Positions 33,890-44,105 of a stretch of 51,408 nt of DNA are shown one piece after another. The number at the start of each line of letters is the position of its first letter. The first letter of the stretch is position 1. Both the position numbers and the translations under genes were made by a program. The DNA is taken from contig JAUCBJ010007621.1 in NCBI GenBank assembly GCA_032718475.1, positions 1-51,408 of the forward strand, written 5' to 3'. The DNA comes from Nemertoderma westbladi. Lineage: Eukaryota > Xenacoelomorpha > Nemertodermatida > Nemertodermatidae. The notes beneath the pieces were generated by a model that was not told the DNA's origin, made no database searches, and was given only the letters and a program-made list of their open reading frames with translations.

Positions 33890-35064
33890 GCCTTTTTCTT
33901 GAATAACACGGACTTTCTATTTGGACGAGATCCTCTTGTTTGATAAAAGAATGCAAGTTGCTTGAATAAAAGTGGCAGTTTGAATATAAAAAATGTCATT
34001 TTTCTTGAATAACACGGACTTTCTATTTGGACGAGATCCTCTTGTTTGATAAAAGAATGCAAGTTGCTTGAATAAAAGTGGCAGTTTAATATAAAAAATG
34101 GCATTTTTCTTGAATAACACGGACTTTCTATTTGGACGAGATCCTCTTGTTTGATAAAAGAATGCATGTTGCTTGAATAAAGTGGCAGTTTAATATAAAA
34201 AATGGCCTTTTTCTTGAATAACACGGACTTTCTATTTGGACGAGATCCTCTTGTTTGATAAAAGAATGCAAGTTGCTTGAATAAAAGTGGCAGTTTGAAT
34301 ATAAAAAATGGCATTTTTCTTGAATAACACGGACTTTCTATTTGGACGAGATCCTCTTGTTTGATTAAAGAATGCAAGTTGCTTGAATAAAGGTGGCAGT
34401 TTGAATATAAAAAATGGCATTTTTCTTGAATAACACGGACTTTCTATTTGGACGAGATCCTCTTGTTTGATAAAATAATGGATGTTGCTTGAATAAAAGT
34501 GGCAGTTTGAATATAAAAAATGGCATTTTTCTTGAATAACACGGATTTTCTATTTGGACGAGATCCTCTTGTTTGATAAAAGAATGCAAGTTGCCTGAAT
34601 AAAAGTGGCAGTTTAATATAAAAAATGGCATTTTTCTTGAATAAACGGACTTTCTATTTGGACGAGATCCTCTTGTTTGATAAAAGAATGCAAGTTGCTT
34701 GAATAAAAGTGGCAGTTTAATATAAAAAATGGCATTTTTCTTGAATAACACTGACTTTCTATTTGGACAAGATCCTCTTGTTTGATAAAAGAATGCAAGT
34801 TACTTGAATAAAAGTGGCAGTTTAATATAAAAAATTGCATTTTTCTTGAATAACACGGACTTTCTATTTGGACGAGATCCTCTTGTTTGATAAAAGAATG
34901 CAAGTTGCTTGAATAAAAGTGGCAGTTTAATATAAAAAATGGCATTTTTCTTGAATAACACGGACTTTCTATTTGGACAAGATCCTCTTGTTTGATAAAA
35001 GAATGCAAGTTGCTTGAATAAAAGTGGCAGTTTGAATATAAAAAATGGCATTTTTCTTGAATAA
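33890..35064. repeat. 105-106-bp tandem array, about 11 copies
   Basis: The unit includes AACACGGACTTTCTATTTGG, ACGAGATCCTCTTGTTTGAT, AAAAGAATGCAAGTTGCTTG, AATAAAAGTGGCAGTTT and ATATAAAAAATGGCATTTTT. Starts of ACGGACTTT at 33,908, 34,014, 34,119, 34,223, 34,329 and so on give spacings of 104-106. The long minus-strand frames through it (up to 165 codons) restart in different phases and are repeat artefacts. It contains the AAAAGTGGCAGTTT word that also marks the right part of the CACTG-bounded unit. Confidence 0.95.
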
Positions 35065-35560
35065 CACAGACTTTTTTCACAGACGTTTGGCAGTTTGATT
35101 ATAGAAAGATTGAACATATGCACATATCAAATTACCTATGCTATAGAAAACACCTATGGAAACACAAATGCTGTAGAAAACAGCTATGGAAACACAACAC
35201 AATTATATAAGTGACACAATTAAACACAATAACACAGACTTTTTTCACAGACGTTGGGCAGTTTTATTATAGAAAGATTGAACATATGCAGATTTCAAAT
35301 TACCTATGCTATAGAAAACACCTATGGAAACACAAATGCTGTAGAAAACAGCTATGGAAACACAACACAATTATATAAGTGACACAATTAAACACAATAA
35401 CACAGACTTTTTTCACAGACGTTGGGCAGTTTTATTATAGAGAGATTGAACATATGCAGATTTCAAATTACCTATGCTATAGAAAACACCTATGTAAACA
35501 CAAATGCTGTAGAAAACAGCTATGGAAACAGAACACAATTAAACACAATCAAGTAGCACT
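35065..35560. repeat. 168-bp tandem array, about 3 copies
   Basis: CACAGACTTTTTTCACAGAC recurs at 35,065, 35,233 and 35,401. Each unit holds GAAAGATTGAACATATGCA, CTATAGAAAACACCTATGGA and an internal near-duplicate (CTGTAGAAAACAGCTATGGA). The last copy runs directly into the Penelope-type coding frame. Confidence 0.93.
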
Positions 35561-35579
35561 ATGTTTATGTAGATACATA

Positions 35580-36068
35580 TATATATCTAAAAAATGCACA
35601 AGACAGAAATGTATACCATGTGAAGCGATAAAACCAACAAAACAATTCGGATTAACCTCGACCCGTTTGAAAACTAAATATGAAATTAAACAGCGCCTTA
35701 CCTGTGATGACAAAGATATAATATATTTAGCAAAATGTAAAATATGTAACTTACAAGGAATCGGATCAACAGAAACATTTAAACCAAGGCTATCACAATA
35801 TAAGTGTAATATAAAGAATCATAAGCCACAAACGACTATAGAGAAACATTTTTGTAAAAATGAAAACCATGATTTTTCGCATTTCGAAATAACACCCATT
35901 GAAAAGGTTCATTACAAAGGCAGGGGAAAGAAAGATCAGCAACGGGAGATCCGTACAAGGGAAGGATACTGGCAGTGCACCTTAAGAACAATCAAGCCAT
36001 TTGGTCTCAACACTATAAATGAAGCAGTTTGCAATAATTTCGGCTTAGACGTATTTAATCCAGATTAG
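35580..36068 (+). pseudogene. Penelope-like element C-terminus: GIY-YIG endonuclease domain
   Basis: The open frame starts at 35,379, but its first 65 or so codons are the 168-bp repeat; the recognisable protein starts near 35,590. It shows a Cys pair (CTRQKCIPC), then TCDDKDIIYLAKCKICNLQG, IGSTETFKPRLSQYKCNI and, at the end, REIRTREGYWQCTLRTIKPF and GLN. This is the linker finger plus GIY-YIG domain plus terminal RE.YW...L.T..P.GLN block of Penelope-like retroelements. The second motif reads GIG instead of the usual YVG, so a key Tyr is replaced. No reverse transcriptase lies upstream; the tandem arrays take its place. It is a 5'-truncated or captured fragment. Confidence 0.75.
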
Positions 36069-36389
36069 AGAACTCATTATGTAGACTAATGTACTGTAGA
36101 CGCTTAATTTCATGGAAACTGTAATGAATTAGCTATTTATTTATTTAATTATTTAAATCACTTGAAAAAGAAATATTATATTATTTCGAAAGCTTGTGTA
36201 ATTTCTTATAATTTTTATTTAACGTGGTTGATCTTGGTTTCCTTACAATTATATTTATATATTTATAACCTATATATATATATATAATATATATACCCTA
36301 TAACTTTATTGTAGCTGTATCGGTAATGGTAGGTACTTTAAACAATGATATACATTTGTTGTTCATCTAAAAATCAATGATAATTATTC

Positions 36390-37080
36390 ATTGTTTCCTA
36401 TTTCGCCTAGTGCCAATATAAAAGAATTTGGGGTATTCGCCTTACGAACAGAGAACTTGTCTTTATACTCAATATAAGGGAGAATATATTCCGGGGTATT
36501 CTTCGCCCATGAAAAATTTTTGGTTCCGAAAAAGTATACATATTTGTATTTGCCCCCAAATTTCCCTTTAGTGGGTTTAGGAAAATGTGCGTTTAGGCGC
36601 GACTATACCAGTATACGCGCTGGCCATGGGTTATCCTTCTTCGACATTTTCGCCCAAACAAGGGACCCGCTATCGTTCTCTGCAGACGAATCTTCCGGAG
36701 AGAGATCATCAGATGAATCAGATCCGGGTTGCTCGTTCTCAGCATCAGAGGAGGAGATCGCATCTCCATCTCATCGTCTGACTCCTCAGAACTCAAATGA
36801 ACATATGAACGAACTTCCTAACTTCCACCTTTCTTACGTTTTTTACCCCTTAGGGTTTCTTCTTTTGTTGCAACAGCAACATCAAGTGACTCTTTATGTA
36901 CAGTATCAGCAGACGCAACAGGTTCTTCATGTGGCTCAGTGGCAACACAAACTCTGAAACTGGAGCTACTATCTTAGCGTTAACATTGACAGCTTCACCA
37001 AGAGAGTCCTTCTTGGATCTGGACTTCACTCGATACGCCTTGTTAAGTCGGCATTGGGTTGGGAGTATTTCCCTCGAAAA
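36390..37080 (-). pseudogene. Broken PWWP-domain protein gene
   Basis: The minus strand reads a PWWP domain across 36,700-36,390: GSLVWAKMSKKDNPWPARIL, an in-frame TAG, then KYKYVYFFGTKNFSWAKNTP and EYILPYIEYKDKFS. The VWAKM, PWPARI, YFFGT, W and PY..YK..F pattern is the classic methyl-lysine-histone/DNA-binding PWWP fold. Upstream (37,080-36,700) is a charged low-complexity region in changing frames (KSRSKKDSLGEAV, EETLRGKKRKKGGS, SSEESDDEMEM, SSDDLSPEDSSAEND). At least one stop inside the domain, one before it, and two frame changes make it non-functional. The parent gene is not identified. It lies inside the CACTG-bounded unit and may be a captured host-gene or retrogene fragment. Confidence 0.7.
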
Positions 37081-37089
37081 ACCGCTGTA

Positions 37090-37790
37090 ACGTCATTTTA
37101 CATTTTCCTGACACCTGTCACGCTGTCAGTTAGGCTACAGTATAGGCCTAGTTGCCTAGTAGTCTGGTATTACAACCACTTAGTCAGCCAGTTTGTCATT
37201 TGTACAGAATTTGTACGGTGTATTTGACTGATTGAATAGGCCTACCAGCCTTGTACCTAACTGCCCTACTGCATACTGGTACTACAACTACAGTCTGACA
37301 GTAAGGTGCGTAGAGTAGGCATAGTCCTCGAGCTGTAGAGTAATGATGTAGGCCTCTAATGCAGTAAAGGGGCATGCATGTTACATTGTTGCACTGTTAC
37401 AGGTATGTACAGTCAGACAGTACACATACAATCGTACCTGCCTGCCTGCAGGCGACAGCGGGCAGCGGGCAGACCAGTACACTCTGATACTGTCAGACAC
37501 TATCGTATGACAGTATTAGGGTTTGTGGGGGTGTATAGATAGTAGATCCCCTCCGTATACTGTGCTGTATGCAAGATGGTCCGGTACCGATAGCCTATTT
37601 CAGTATTGCCTCTGATAACTGTACCATATTACAGTGTATTACCGGTACTGCTGTACTGTGTGTGATGCAGTACTGCAGTACTGTCACCTCATACAGGCCT
37701 TTCCTGCCTTATACACTACCGGTAAGCTATTAACTGACTAGGCAGAAGGCTTTCTCTTTAAGAACCAATTACCATATACAACTACCATAT
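37090..37790. other. Low-complexity non-coding stretch
   Basis: Rich in TAGGCCTA octamers, GTACTG/CAGTAC words and GGGCAGCGGGCAG. No gene. It resembles the background at 2,270-2,480. Confidence 0.45.
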
Positions 37791-38703
37791 ATGGGCAAAA
37801 TAAGGGCGCTATTAAGGCTAATACTGGTTGAAGTTGTTTTTTGTAAACAAACTCATTTTTATATAAATAAAGTGGCCGTTTTTAAATCATTTCCCATATT
37901 AATAGAAATATTAAATCGACCAATTTGCCATTTATTCACAAGAAGCCAATCAAAGAAATAAAATTGCGCTTTCCATATCAAACCCAATATTAATCTAAGA
38001 CAGAGATACATACACAAGAAATACATTTACCAAAATATGTGTGTGTGTTTTTATTAATAAGAATGACTTTGATGTATTTCACTATCACTTCTAGTAAAAG
38101 TACCTCTTCTTATTTATAAATGGCATTTCTTTTGCCAAAATGACACTCAATATATCAATTCGCCAAGATGGGATTTGCGTCCAGTTTCCCCCTGTCTCTA
38201 AATTTGAATAAGCAGGACTTGTATTTCACTGCCACTTCTAACAAAAGTGCATCTTCTTATTTAAAATTGGCGATTTTCTTACTAAACTGGCAGTTAAGTT
38301 GAATAAAAATAAAGTGGCAGTTTCCAATCTCAAACCTCCAAAAGTGCTACTTATTTGACAAAGTATAGTTTATTTTTTAAAGGCCCAGTTTACAAATATA
38401 AACAGTCACTTTATTTTTATTAAATAAACATGAATTTGAAACATATAAGTATCACTTATCAAAAAAAGTGCCGCTTCCATTTAAACAGCTACTTTAAATC
38501 ATAACTGCCACTTCATTCATCATGCGTCAGAATATTATAACATCAACTTTAATATATAACAGGCACTTTTTCAGAAATCAAAATTTTTCTATTTATTTTT
38601 TTTATTTAAGTGGATGAAAAAAATAAGTAGCACTTATAAAATTACGAACAGCTCGTTTTATATTGGAAGTGGGTGTTTTAAAAAAACAGGCAGATACTTT
38701 TTT
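37791..38703. repeat. Right subterminal region with AAGTGGCAGTT-type words
   Basis: Diverged direct and inverted copies of AAAGTGGCAGTTT/AACTGCCACTT occur at about 37,873, 38,235, 38,286, 38,308, 38,503 and 38,562, with AAAAGTGC variants between. There is no regular period. The open frame 38,614-38,865 has no recognisable domain. Confidence 0.55.
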
Positions 38704-38708
38704 CAGTG

Positions 38709-39419
38709 TAGTTTGTCTGTTACTCCATTAATATTCCACGAAGCTATCGATATTCGAAAGGACGCAGATACCCCATTAAAACGAGTTACTGCAAAAACGA
38801 CGGAGCCCACGAGTCGATTACGACACCGTCCCGTAGAACTTGACGTTTCTTCCCTTCGAGAGTAACGTTGCAGCCTTCATTTTGATGAAAACCAATTTCA
38901 CAATATCCCTTTAGGTATGTATGGGCTCCGTCCGTAGTCTATCTTCGTAATGCATGCTGTAGTTTATAACACACTGTTTATTACTCAGGATTTTGACATC
39001 AATTTGGCAACAACACTCGGTCAGGTGATGACATCCCTTCCATGTACATGGGTGGTGATGATGATCGATGAAGTGGCATGTCATTGATGCCTAGAAACGT
39101 CGTCTTCCATTGCGTCCTCCTTGTCGTCTGTTATTGGTGGCAATATCTCATTCAGTGCATCTGTAGACTTTTCTGCTTCATCTCTAACTGAATAATAAAA
39201 TTACAATTCGCAAATATTGGCACTTTCATGTAGATTTATATTTGACTTTAATTTACCTTTGACTTATTATATAAATGTAATAATAATTAAAATAATACGG
39301 TAATAGGGAAGAGTATGCCTATGGATAAACGAAATGTATGCTTAATTAACACAGTTGTGATTCGAGATTCGGTTTCTGAAAGCTCTGTTGCGAATAAGCC
39401 CGCGGTATATTGTAACATA
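38709..39419. other. Non-coding stretch
   Basis: Nothing recognisable apart from ordinary AT-rich sequence. Confidence 0.4.
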
Positions 39420-40495
39420 TTGTTATTGCTATCCTATAATAGTACTGGTACAGTATTATACTGTAGGCACAAACCTGAGACTTTTCGCTGATCAATATAC
39501 GAATGGTGAGCTATTCTTATGGCGACCTCAAGCGCTGAATTGGTATAATCAGTGCGTTGCTGATTAATATTCTTTAATATACTATATATCCCTAACTTCT
39601 TAAACGATAATTTACCCAACCTCCCTGTTAGGTTGGCCTTTTTGGCAAAGTCCCTTGTTATGAATTGTTTTAGTTGCCTCTCTCTTCACGGCATCCCTCA
39701 AGTTATGACCCCTGAGTCGACGTAAGTTCTGTGAGCGCTGGGCATGTGATAGCATTTCTAATACTTCTTCTGTACCTGGAATTAACACTTCAGGTTGGAG
39801 CGATCCACTATACAGGTCAGCACCTTGATTGGATTGGATTAAGGTTTCCATGTCACTCATTCTCTTTGATAGACTTAACAGTGTACTCCTGTTCCCTTTC
39901 GTCATTAGATATATTGCCTCCAATAGTTGCAACTCTGAACTTTTCTCAGTCGGCCTTGTGGAATTCCTAAATGTGGTAGTTGACATAGCCATGCCACCAA
40001 CATTTTTGAGGGGGGCATTTGGTTGTTTTAAAGAGGAATGGCGCGGCGGATTGACGTATTCTTGAAATGTTGGATGTTGACATGCCCGCTGTATCTTTTG
40101 GAGAAGAAATATTAGTAGATCTAATTGGAGCGGATTCACAAAGAGATTCATCTTCAGATGCAATGGGAAAACCTAATTGGAGATACGATTGGAACCTTGG
40201 ACATGTTTGGTAAGGTCCAGAAACTCGTGGTAAAGCCTGGAATATTTGTTTAAAACTGTAATTATCCCACTTAATTTGCCTCGCTTTTTCTAAAATGAGG
40301 GAGAAGGTATCATCTCCTAAATTGCCATGGGTTAGAATTTGACACCTGTATATCTTATCACCATATCGCACATCGTAAAATCCACCTTCAATTGATGGGA
40401 TCACTGGGATAATTTATTATATCTGTAATATTGGTTGAAAAATACTGGCCATCTTCCCTGCAATAAACTATTACATCTTTATGTTGTGCCGACAT
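39420..40495 (-). pseudogene. Broken DUF4806-domain protein gene
   Basis: An ATG at 40,495 opens MSAQHKDVIVYCREDGQYFS. Frame changes near 40,404, 40,050 and 39,612 separate blocks that together read as one protein: FYDVRYGDKIYRCQILTHGN, then LQLLEAIYLMTKGNRSTLLS, and the C-terminal LRGHNLRDAVKREATKTI, GKLSFKKLGIYSILKNINQQ, LEVAIRIAHHSYIDQRK. The last part matches the DUF4806 pattern (G..LRDAVKR, N.TG..GK.SFK.L). DUF4806 proteins form large, often transposon-associated families in invertebrates, and their function is unknown. Three frameshifts argue for a pseudogene, or for uncharacterised introns at these points. Confidence 0.6.
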
Positions 40496-41829
40496 TATGT
40501 ATAATGTTTATGATCGTCAACTGAAAATTTTAAAGCAAACAAGGTCAAGGTTGAATACAATAGCCTACACGCGAGACAGGTGGATAGAGGCTAATGAAGC
40601 AAATCCCATCTAGCTGAACCACTGAAGAGTACATTTAAAAAGTTAATTACACTACAGTAGTTAATATTTTCTACCAATTAATTATTACAAAGTAGGGAAA
40701 AATGTAATACATAGGTTACTTTATACACGCATAGCATACAAATGCACCATTGGAAATTTAGAAAGTTTCCAGAAAAAGGCGTTTCCTTTATAATATGGTG
40801 CAAATAGTAAAACTACATACAGTATGAAACTTTTACAGTGATTTTCGGAGCCCATTCTGAGTGAAATTAGTTGTAATTCTCAAAACGTTTTCTATACCAA
40901 ATGTCAAAAACTTGTTATACTGTGAACTTGTGAGATTTGTTATTGAGATATTGGCGTTCAAACATTTGAGTCGGGAGGACTGACGGGTGAGCAGACTGAC
41001 TCGCTTCGAACGGAGTGACTTCGTGGATTACCTCGCACAGAAGGGGTCACCATTCTTTTTTTAAGGGATTTCGACAAACTTTACTATATTTAATGCAGAC
41101 TAGCATCGTAGCATGTGTCATTTCGTATATGTGTTAATGTGGCGATCTAGGGAGGCGGTCTGGTTACTTATTGTAGTGCAAGGAGGTGTGGTCCGGTTAT
41201 GTACTGTACAAGCTTCTGTGGCCATGCCACTAGCTCTCACATGGGAGACAGTGCATTTGATGTAGAGCTTGTGAGGGTGGTCCTGTTGCCGTGACAAAAG
41301 TGTATAATATTTAGACTGTTTTAATGTCAGCAGGATTTCTGATCTTCCCTGAAAAATTGCGTGATATTGTTGGGTGGTACTGTAGTTTCCAAGGACATTT
41401 GCTACGACAGTCGAAAGTTATCATCTATTGAGTGGTTCTTGTAAGTGGCTCTTGCAAGTGGCTCTTGTGCTACTTTTGTTGGAGATATGACAAGAGGCTC
41501 AACCGCTACATATAAGGCTTTTAAAGCTACAAATTATCACTTATTTGCTTTAAGAAAAGGCTCTTGTGTTGTACAACAGTATTTTATACGGTACATACTG
41601 TCAATAGCAGAGCTTTGGTTGAATTACTGTTTATATGGAGATAAAACCAGCAGTTCACTCCTATTTTAGGCTCTTGTGCTATTCTATATTCCTTTTTTTA
41701 GCTGTAATTTGTAAGTAAAAAAAAGGTATATACCTAATAATATGTACCAAAAACAATATAACATATATTACTCTGGAAATTTATAATTAGCAAATCAGAA
41801 AGTTTCTTATTCTTATTTCGACGGTGGTC
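40496..41829. other. Non-coding stretch
   Basis: No gene recognised. The word GTGGCTCTTG or AAAGGCTCTTGTG recurs at 41,430-41,680 without a fixed period. Confidence 0.4.
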
Positions 41830-42360
41830 CAAGGATGCACAATATGTTGTGCTGTGCTTCAGAGGGGAAGACAATGTTCATAGTCCTTTTCTGCAGAAAC
41901 GCCCTCAGTGAGTACCTCCCTCCATATGTAATTTTCAAGGGTGTCCCAACTGCTGATATGACCTTCACCTGGCAGTGGGGGGTCCACCCAACACAGCTTG
42001 AAGACTACGTATTCGAGGCTTGGTTTTAAGATGTCTTCCTTCCATCAGTGGCTGATAAGCCTAAGCCTATTATTGTACTATTTGATGGTCATGGTTCACA
42101 CCTGATGTACCAAACTGCTGTTTTAGCCAAAGAATCCAAAGTCAGCTTGATCTGTATTTGCCACATACATCGCATGCGAAAGAAATTGCCAGCAAAGAGG
42201 GCACGGTATAATATTCTATCTACATTCTATTGCGAATCACAGCATAAAACAGTACAGAAGCCAGCATTCCCAACATTGCTAAACAAGCTGTTTCTTATTG
42301 CTTTCAAGGGTACACCATTATACTTAATCAAGGGGTTCGAAAAGTCTGTCCATTAAACAA
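41830..42360 (+). pseudogene. Pogo/Tigger-like DDE transposase fragment
   Basis: One frame, interrupted by a TAA at 42,027, reads NALSEYLPPYVIFKGV, QWGVHPTQLEDYVFEAWF, DVFLPSVADKPKPIIVLFDG and HGSHL. The LPPYVIFKG, W......F..WF...FLP and LLFDGHGSH elements are the DDE_1 catalytic core around the second Asp. Further on PAFPTLLNKLF and GFEKS with a frame change to CPLNKF fit the family's (K.FP.LL.KLW ... GF..SG+.PLN). The first catalytic Asp region and the DNA-binding domain are missing. Non-functional. Confidence 0.72.
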
Positions 42361-43429
42361 GTTTGCAGAGTTCCACAACATAAGATACTTCCATCACTTG
42401 TTTGATGGTATATGTAGAAGAGCAGCTGCCTGTTTGAATCGAAATTTTAGTGGAAAGTGTATAAGAGATGATATGGTGCTCTATAAATTGAATGTGAAAG
42501 AACGTGGTCTAGAGATTTTTAGGTTAGCCTGAATTCTTGATGAGAGAGAACAGAACTGGTTACACAATCAAGATGCCAAATTTAAAGAGATTATGGAAGC
42601 AAAGATTGTTACGAGGCAGCAACTCCAATCAAGGGTAACAAAGTTACTGATCACTTGTAAAACTTGGGGTGGTCAAATAACAGATTTGTCTGAAATCGAT
42701 GAAGTACTTGAGGTAACTGACCAAGATCATAAAAAGGTTCTATGTAACGAAATTATATTCCATCGCCATTCCCATCCATGGGAGTTTCAAATCAACCCAA
42801 GCTTATATAAGGTAATGAGGCGTAGCAAAATTGACTTAAAGGCGAATCTGGCAGGAATAATTGCAAACTATAGTAGTAGAAGTGGGTCAAAGAATATAAC
42901 ACTACCGGATGAGAATGACATGATTCGAACTTTCGATATTCGCATTGAACCACAACTTGTAGGATGACGATTAAGTGAGCCTGAATATAATAACTCTCAG
43001 CCTGATGTGACCCATGGAAGTGAATCTGACTCACTGTATAACGATGGATTTACGTCGATAGTGAATGAACCACTCGTTGTAATTTGGCATCTTCCAACTG
43101 GATGAGTATGGTATATTGCAATGTGCCTTCAGTTGAATAGTTCTAATAATGATGGATATAAGGTTGAACATCTTAATCGAATCGATGAAGCTAGTGATGT
43201 TAAGTGGAGATATCCTTCATCACCTGATATACAGTCGATCACAAAACTTCAAATTATTCCTATAAATGTTGTTGGATTATGGGATCTTTCGACATCAGTA
43301 AGATCAATGAACTTTAAACCCTTCAACCATGATGCAATAAATGCCCTATTCAAAGGATTTTATTGTCCTGGGCTTACTAAATATGTAATTGTAGTACTAA
43401 TAATACTAATAATACTGTACTGGTACTAA
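42361..43429 (+). pseudogene. Unrecognised C-terminal region following the Pogo-like core
   Basis: One reading frame runs through the whole stretch, broken by three TGA codons (42,530; about 42,965; about 43,103). Blocks include FAEFHNIRYFHHLFDGICRR, VTKLLITCKTWGGQITDLSE, FHRHSHPWEFQINPSLYKVM, EPLVVIWHLPTG, VKWRYPSSPDIQSITKLQII and NVVGLWDLSTSVRSMNFKPF. It directly continues the PLNKF end of the transposase frame, so it may be its natural C-terminus or a second fused gene. I do not recognise the domain. The spacing of W, P and D resembles a folded domain rather than chance reading. Confidence 0.5.
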
Positions 43430-43684
43430 ATATTACAACTGTCAAATCCCAATATTCATGTTTTATTTGAATTCATAACCATTACCATACTGAATTATAA
43501 TTATACTATGAACCGCTTCAGATTAAGCTTATATATTTTCAATTGCTGTATGCTCATTCTGACTGCACTAAAAGCTGAAAAGTAGAACATATTTGGAATC
43601 ATCATAAAAATACCTATTGATCATTGAAATGATTTGCTATTGATCAACTATTTTCAACAACTTTTATGAAATTACCCCCTGTAC
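43430..43684. other. Non-coding stretch
   Basis: AT-rich, no feature recognised. Confidence 0.3.
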
Positions 43685-43826
43685 TACTGACGACCCCTAT
43701 TACCACCACCACTACAACTCCAACTATTGCCACTCCTTCAACTCCAGTTATTACGACCCCTGCAACTCCAACTGTTACCACCACCACTACAACTCCAATT
43801 ATTAACACTCCTTCAACTCCAGCTTA
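43685..43826 (+). pseudogene. Thr/Pro-repeat coding remnant upstream of the SINE
   Basis: Imperfect copies of the ACCACCACTACAACTCCAAC and CACTCCTTCAACTCCAG units also present at 44,110-44,280. They stop exactly where the SINE head begins. They show that the SINE lies within the repeat region of the transposase gene. Confidence 0.75.
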
Positions 43827-44105
43827 GGTTCCACCTTGGTGTAGTGGTTGCATTGAATTCACATCTCCCGTAGGTCGTGGGTTCGATCCTCACACGGGCC
43901 ATGGCAGTTTTCGTTTCGGCACGAATGCTTTAAAGGGACCAGGCAGGGCGCATCTCTGCCTTACATCCTTAAGTGGTAGCTAAATGAGTACTGGAGTTTC
44001 CTCTGGGGAGTAAAGTTCTGGGGGGACCGCACTGGAAATTAAGTTGTCACACTTTGTGCGTAATCCCTGGCCTATCGGCCGAAGAAAATTTACTTCACTT
44101 TTACT
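43827..44105 (+). mobile_element. tRNA-derived SINE, copy 2 (most complete)
   Basis: The head CCACCTTGGTGTAGTGG with B box GTGGGTTCGATCC is followed by the body (GCCTTACATCCTTAAGTGG, TAGCTAAATGAGTACTGG, TAAAGTTCTGGGGGGACCGC) and a T/A-rich tail ending near TTACTTTTAGC. It is flanked on both sides by the Thr/Pro repeats of the transposase C-terminus. AGCT at both junctions is the best candidate target duplication and is too short to be sure. Confidence 0.8.

Larger units (their letters stand above)
33627..38708. mobile_element. Candidate 5.1-kb composite DNA transposon (CACTG...CAGTG ends, TA flanks)
   Basis: The left end CACTGAAAGAAGTAACTGGC (33,627) and right end ATACTTTTTTCAGTG (to 38,708) are inverted repeats over about 28 bp with few mismatches, both leading into T7/A7. 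Each end is flanked by TA. Words of the form AAGTGGCAGTTT and AACTGCCACTT recur inside both ends (within the 105-bp array on the left; at about 37,870-38,560 on the right), like subterminal transposase sites. The cargo is two tandem arrays, a Penelope GIY-YIG fragment (plus) and a broken PWWP gene (minus). TA flanks and CACTG ends fit the Tc1/mariner/Pogo class, but no transposase is present. Two separate MITEs of one family at the two ends are an alternative. Confidence 0.5.

Noticed and set aside
33880-35123. Several minus-strand genes of 60-165 codons
   Set aside because: They are repeated readings of the 105-bp array. Frames shift where unit length is not a multiple of three.
36520-36957. 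145-codon plus-strand gene
   Set aside because: The minus strand carries a recognisable PWWP domain. The plus frame has no family features.
43827-43905. tRNA gene
   Set aside because: Same SINE head; it has a body and an A/T-rich tail and sits within another repeat.
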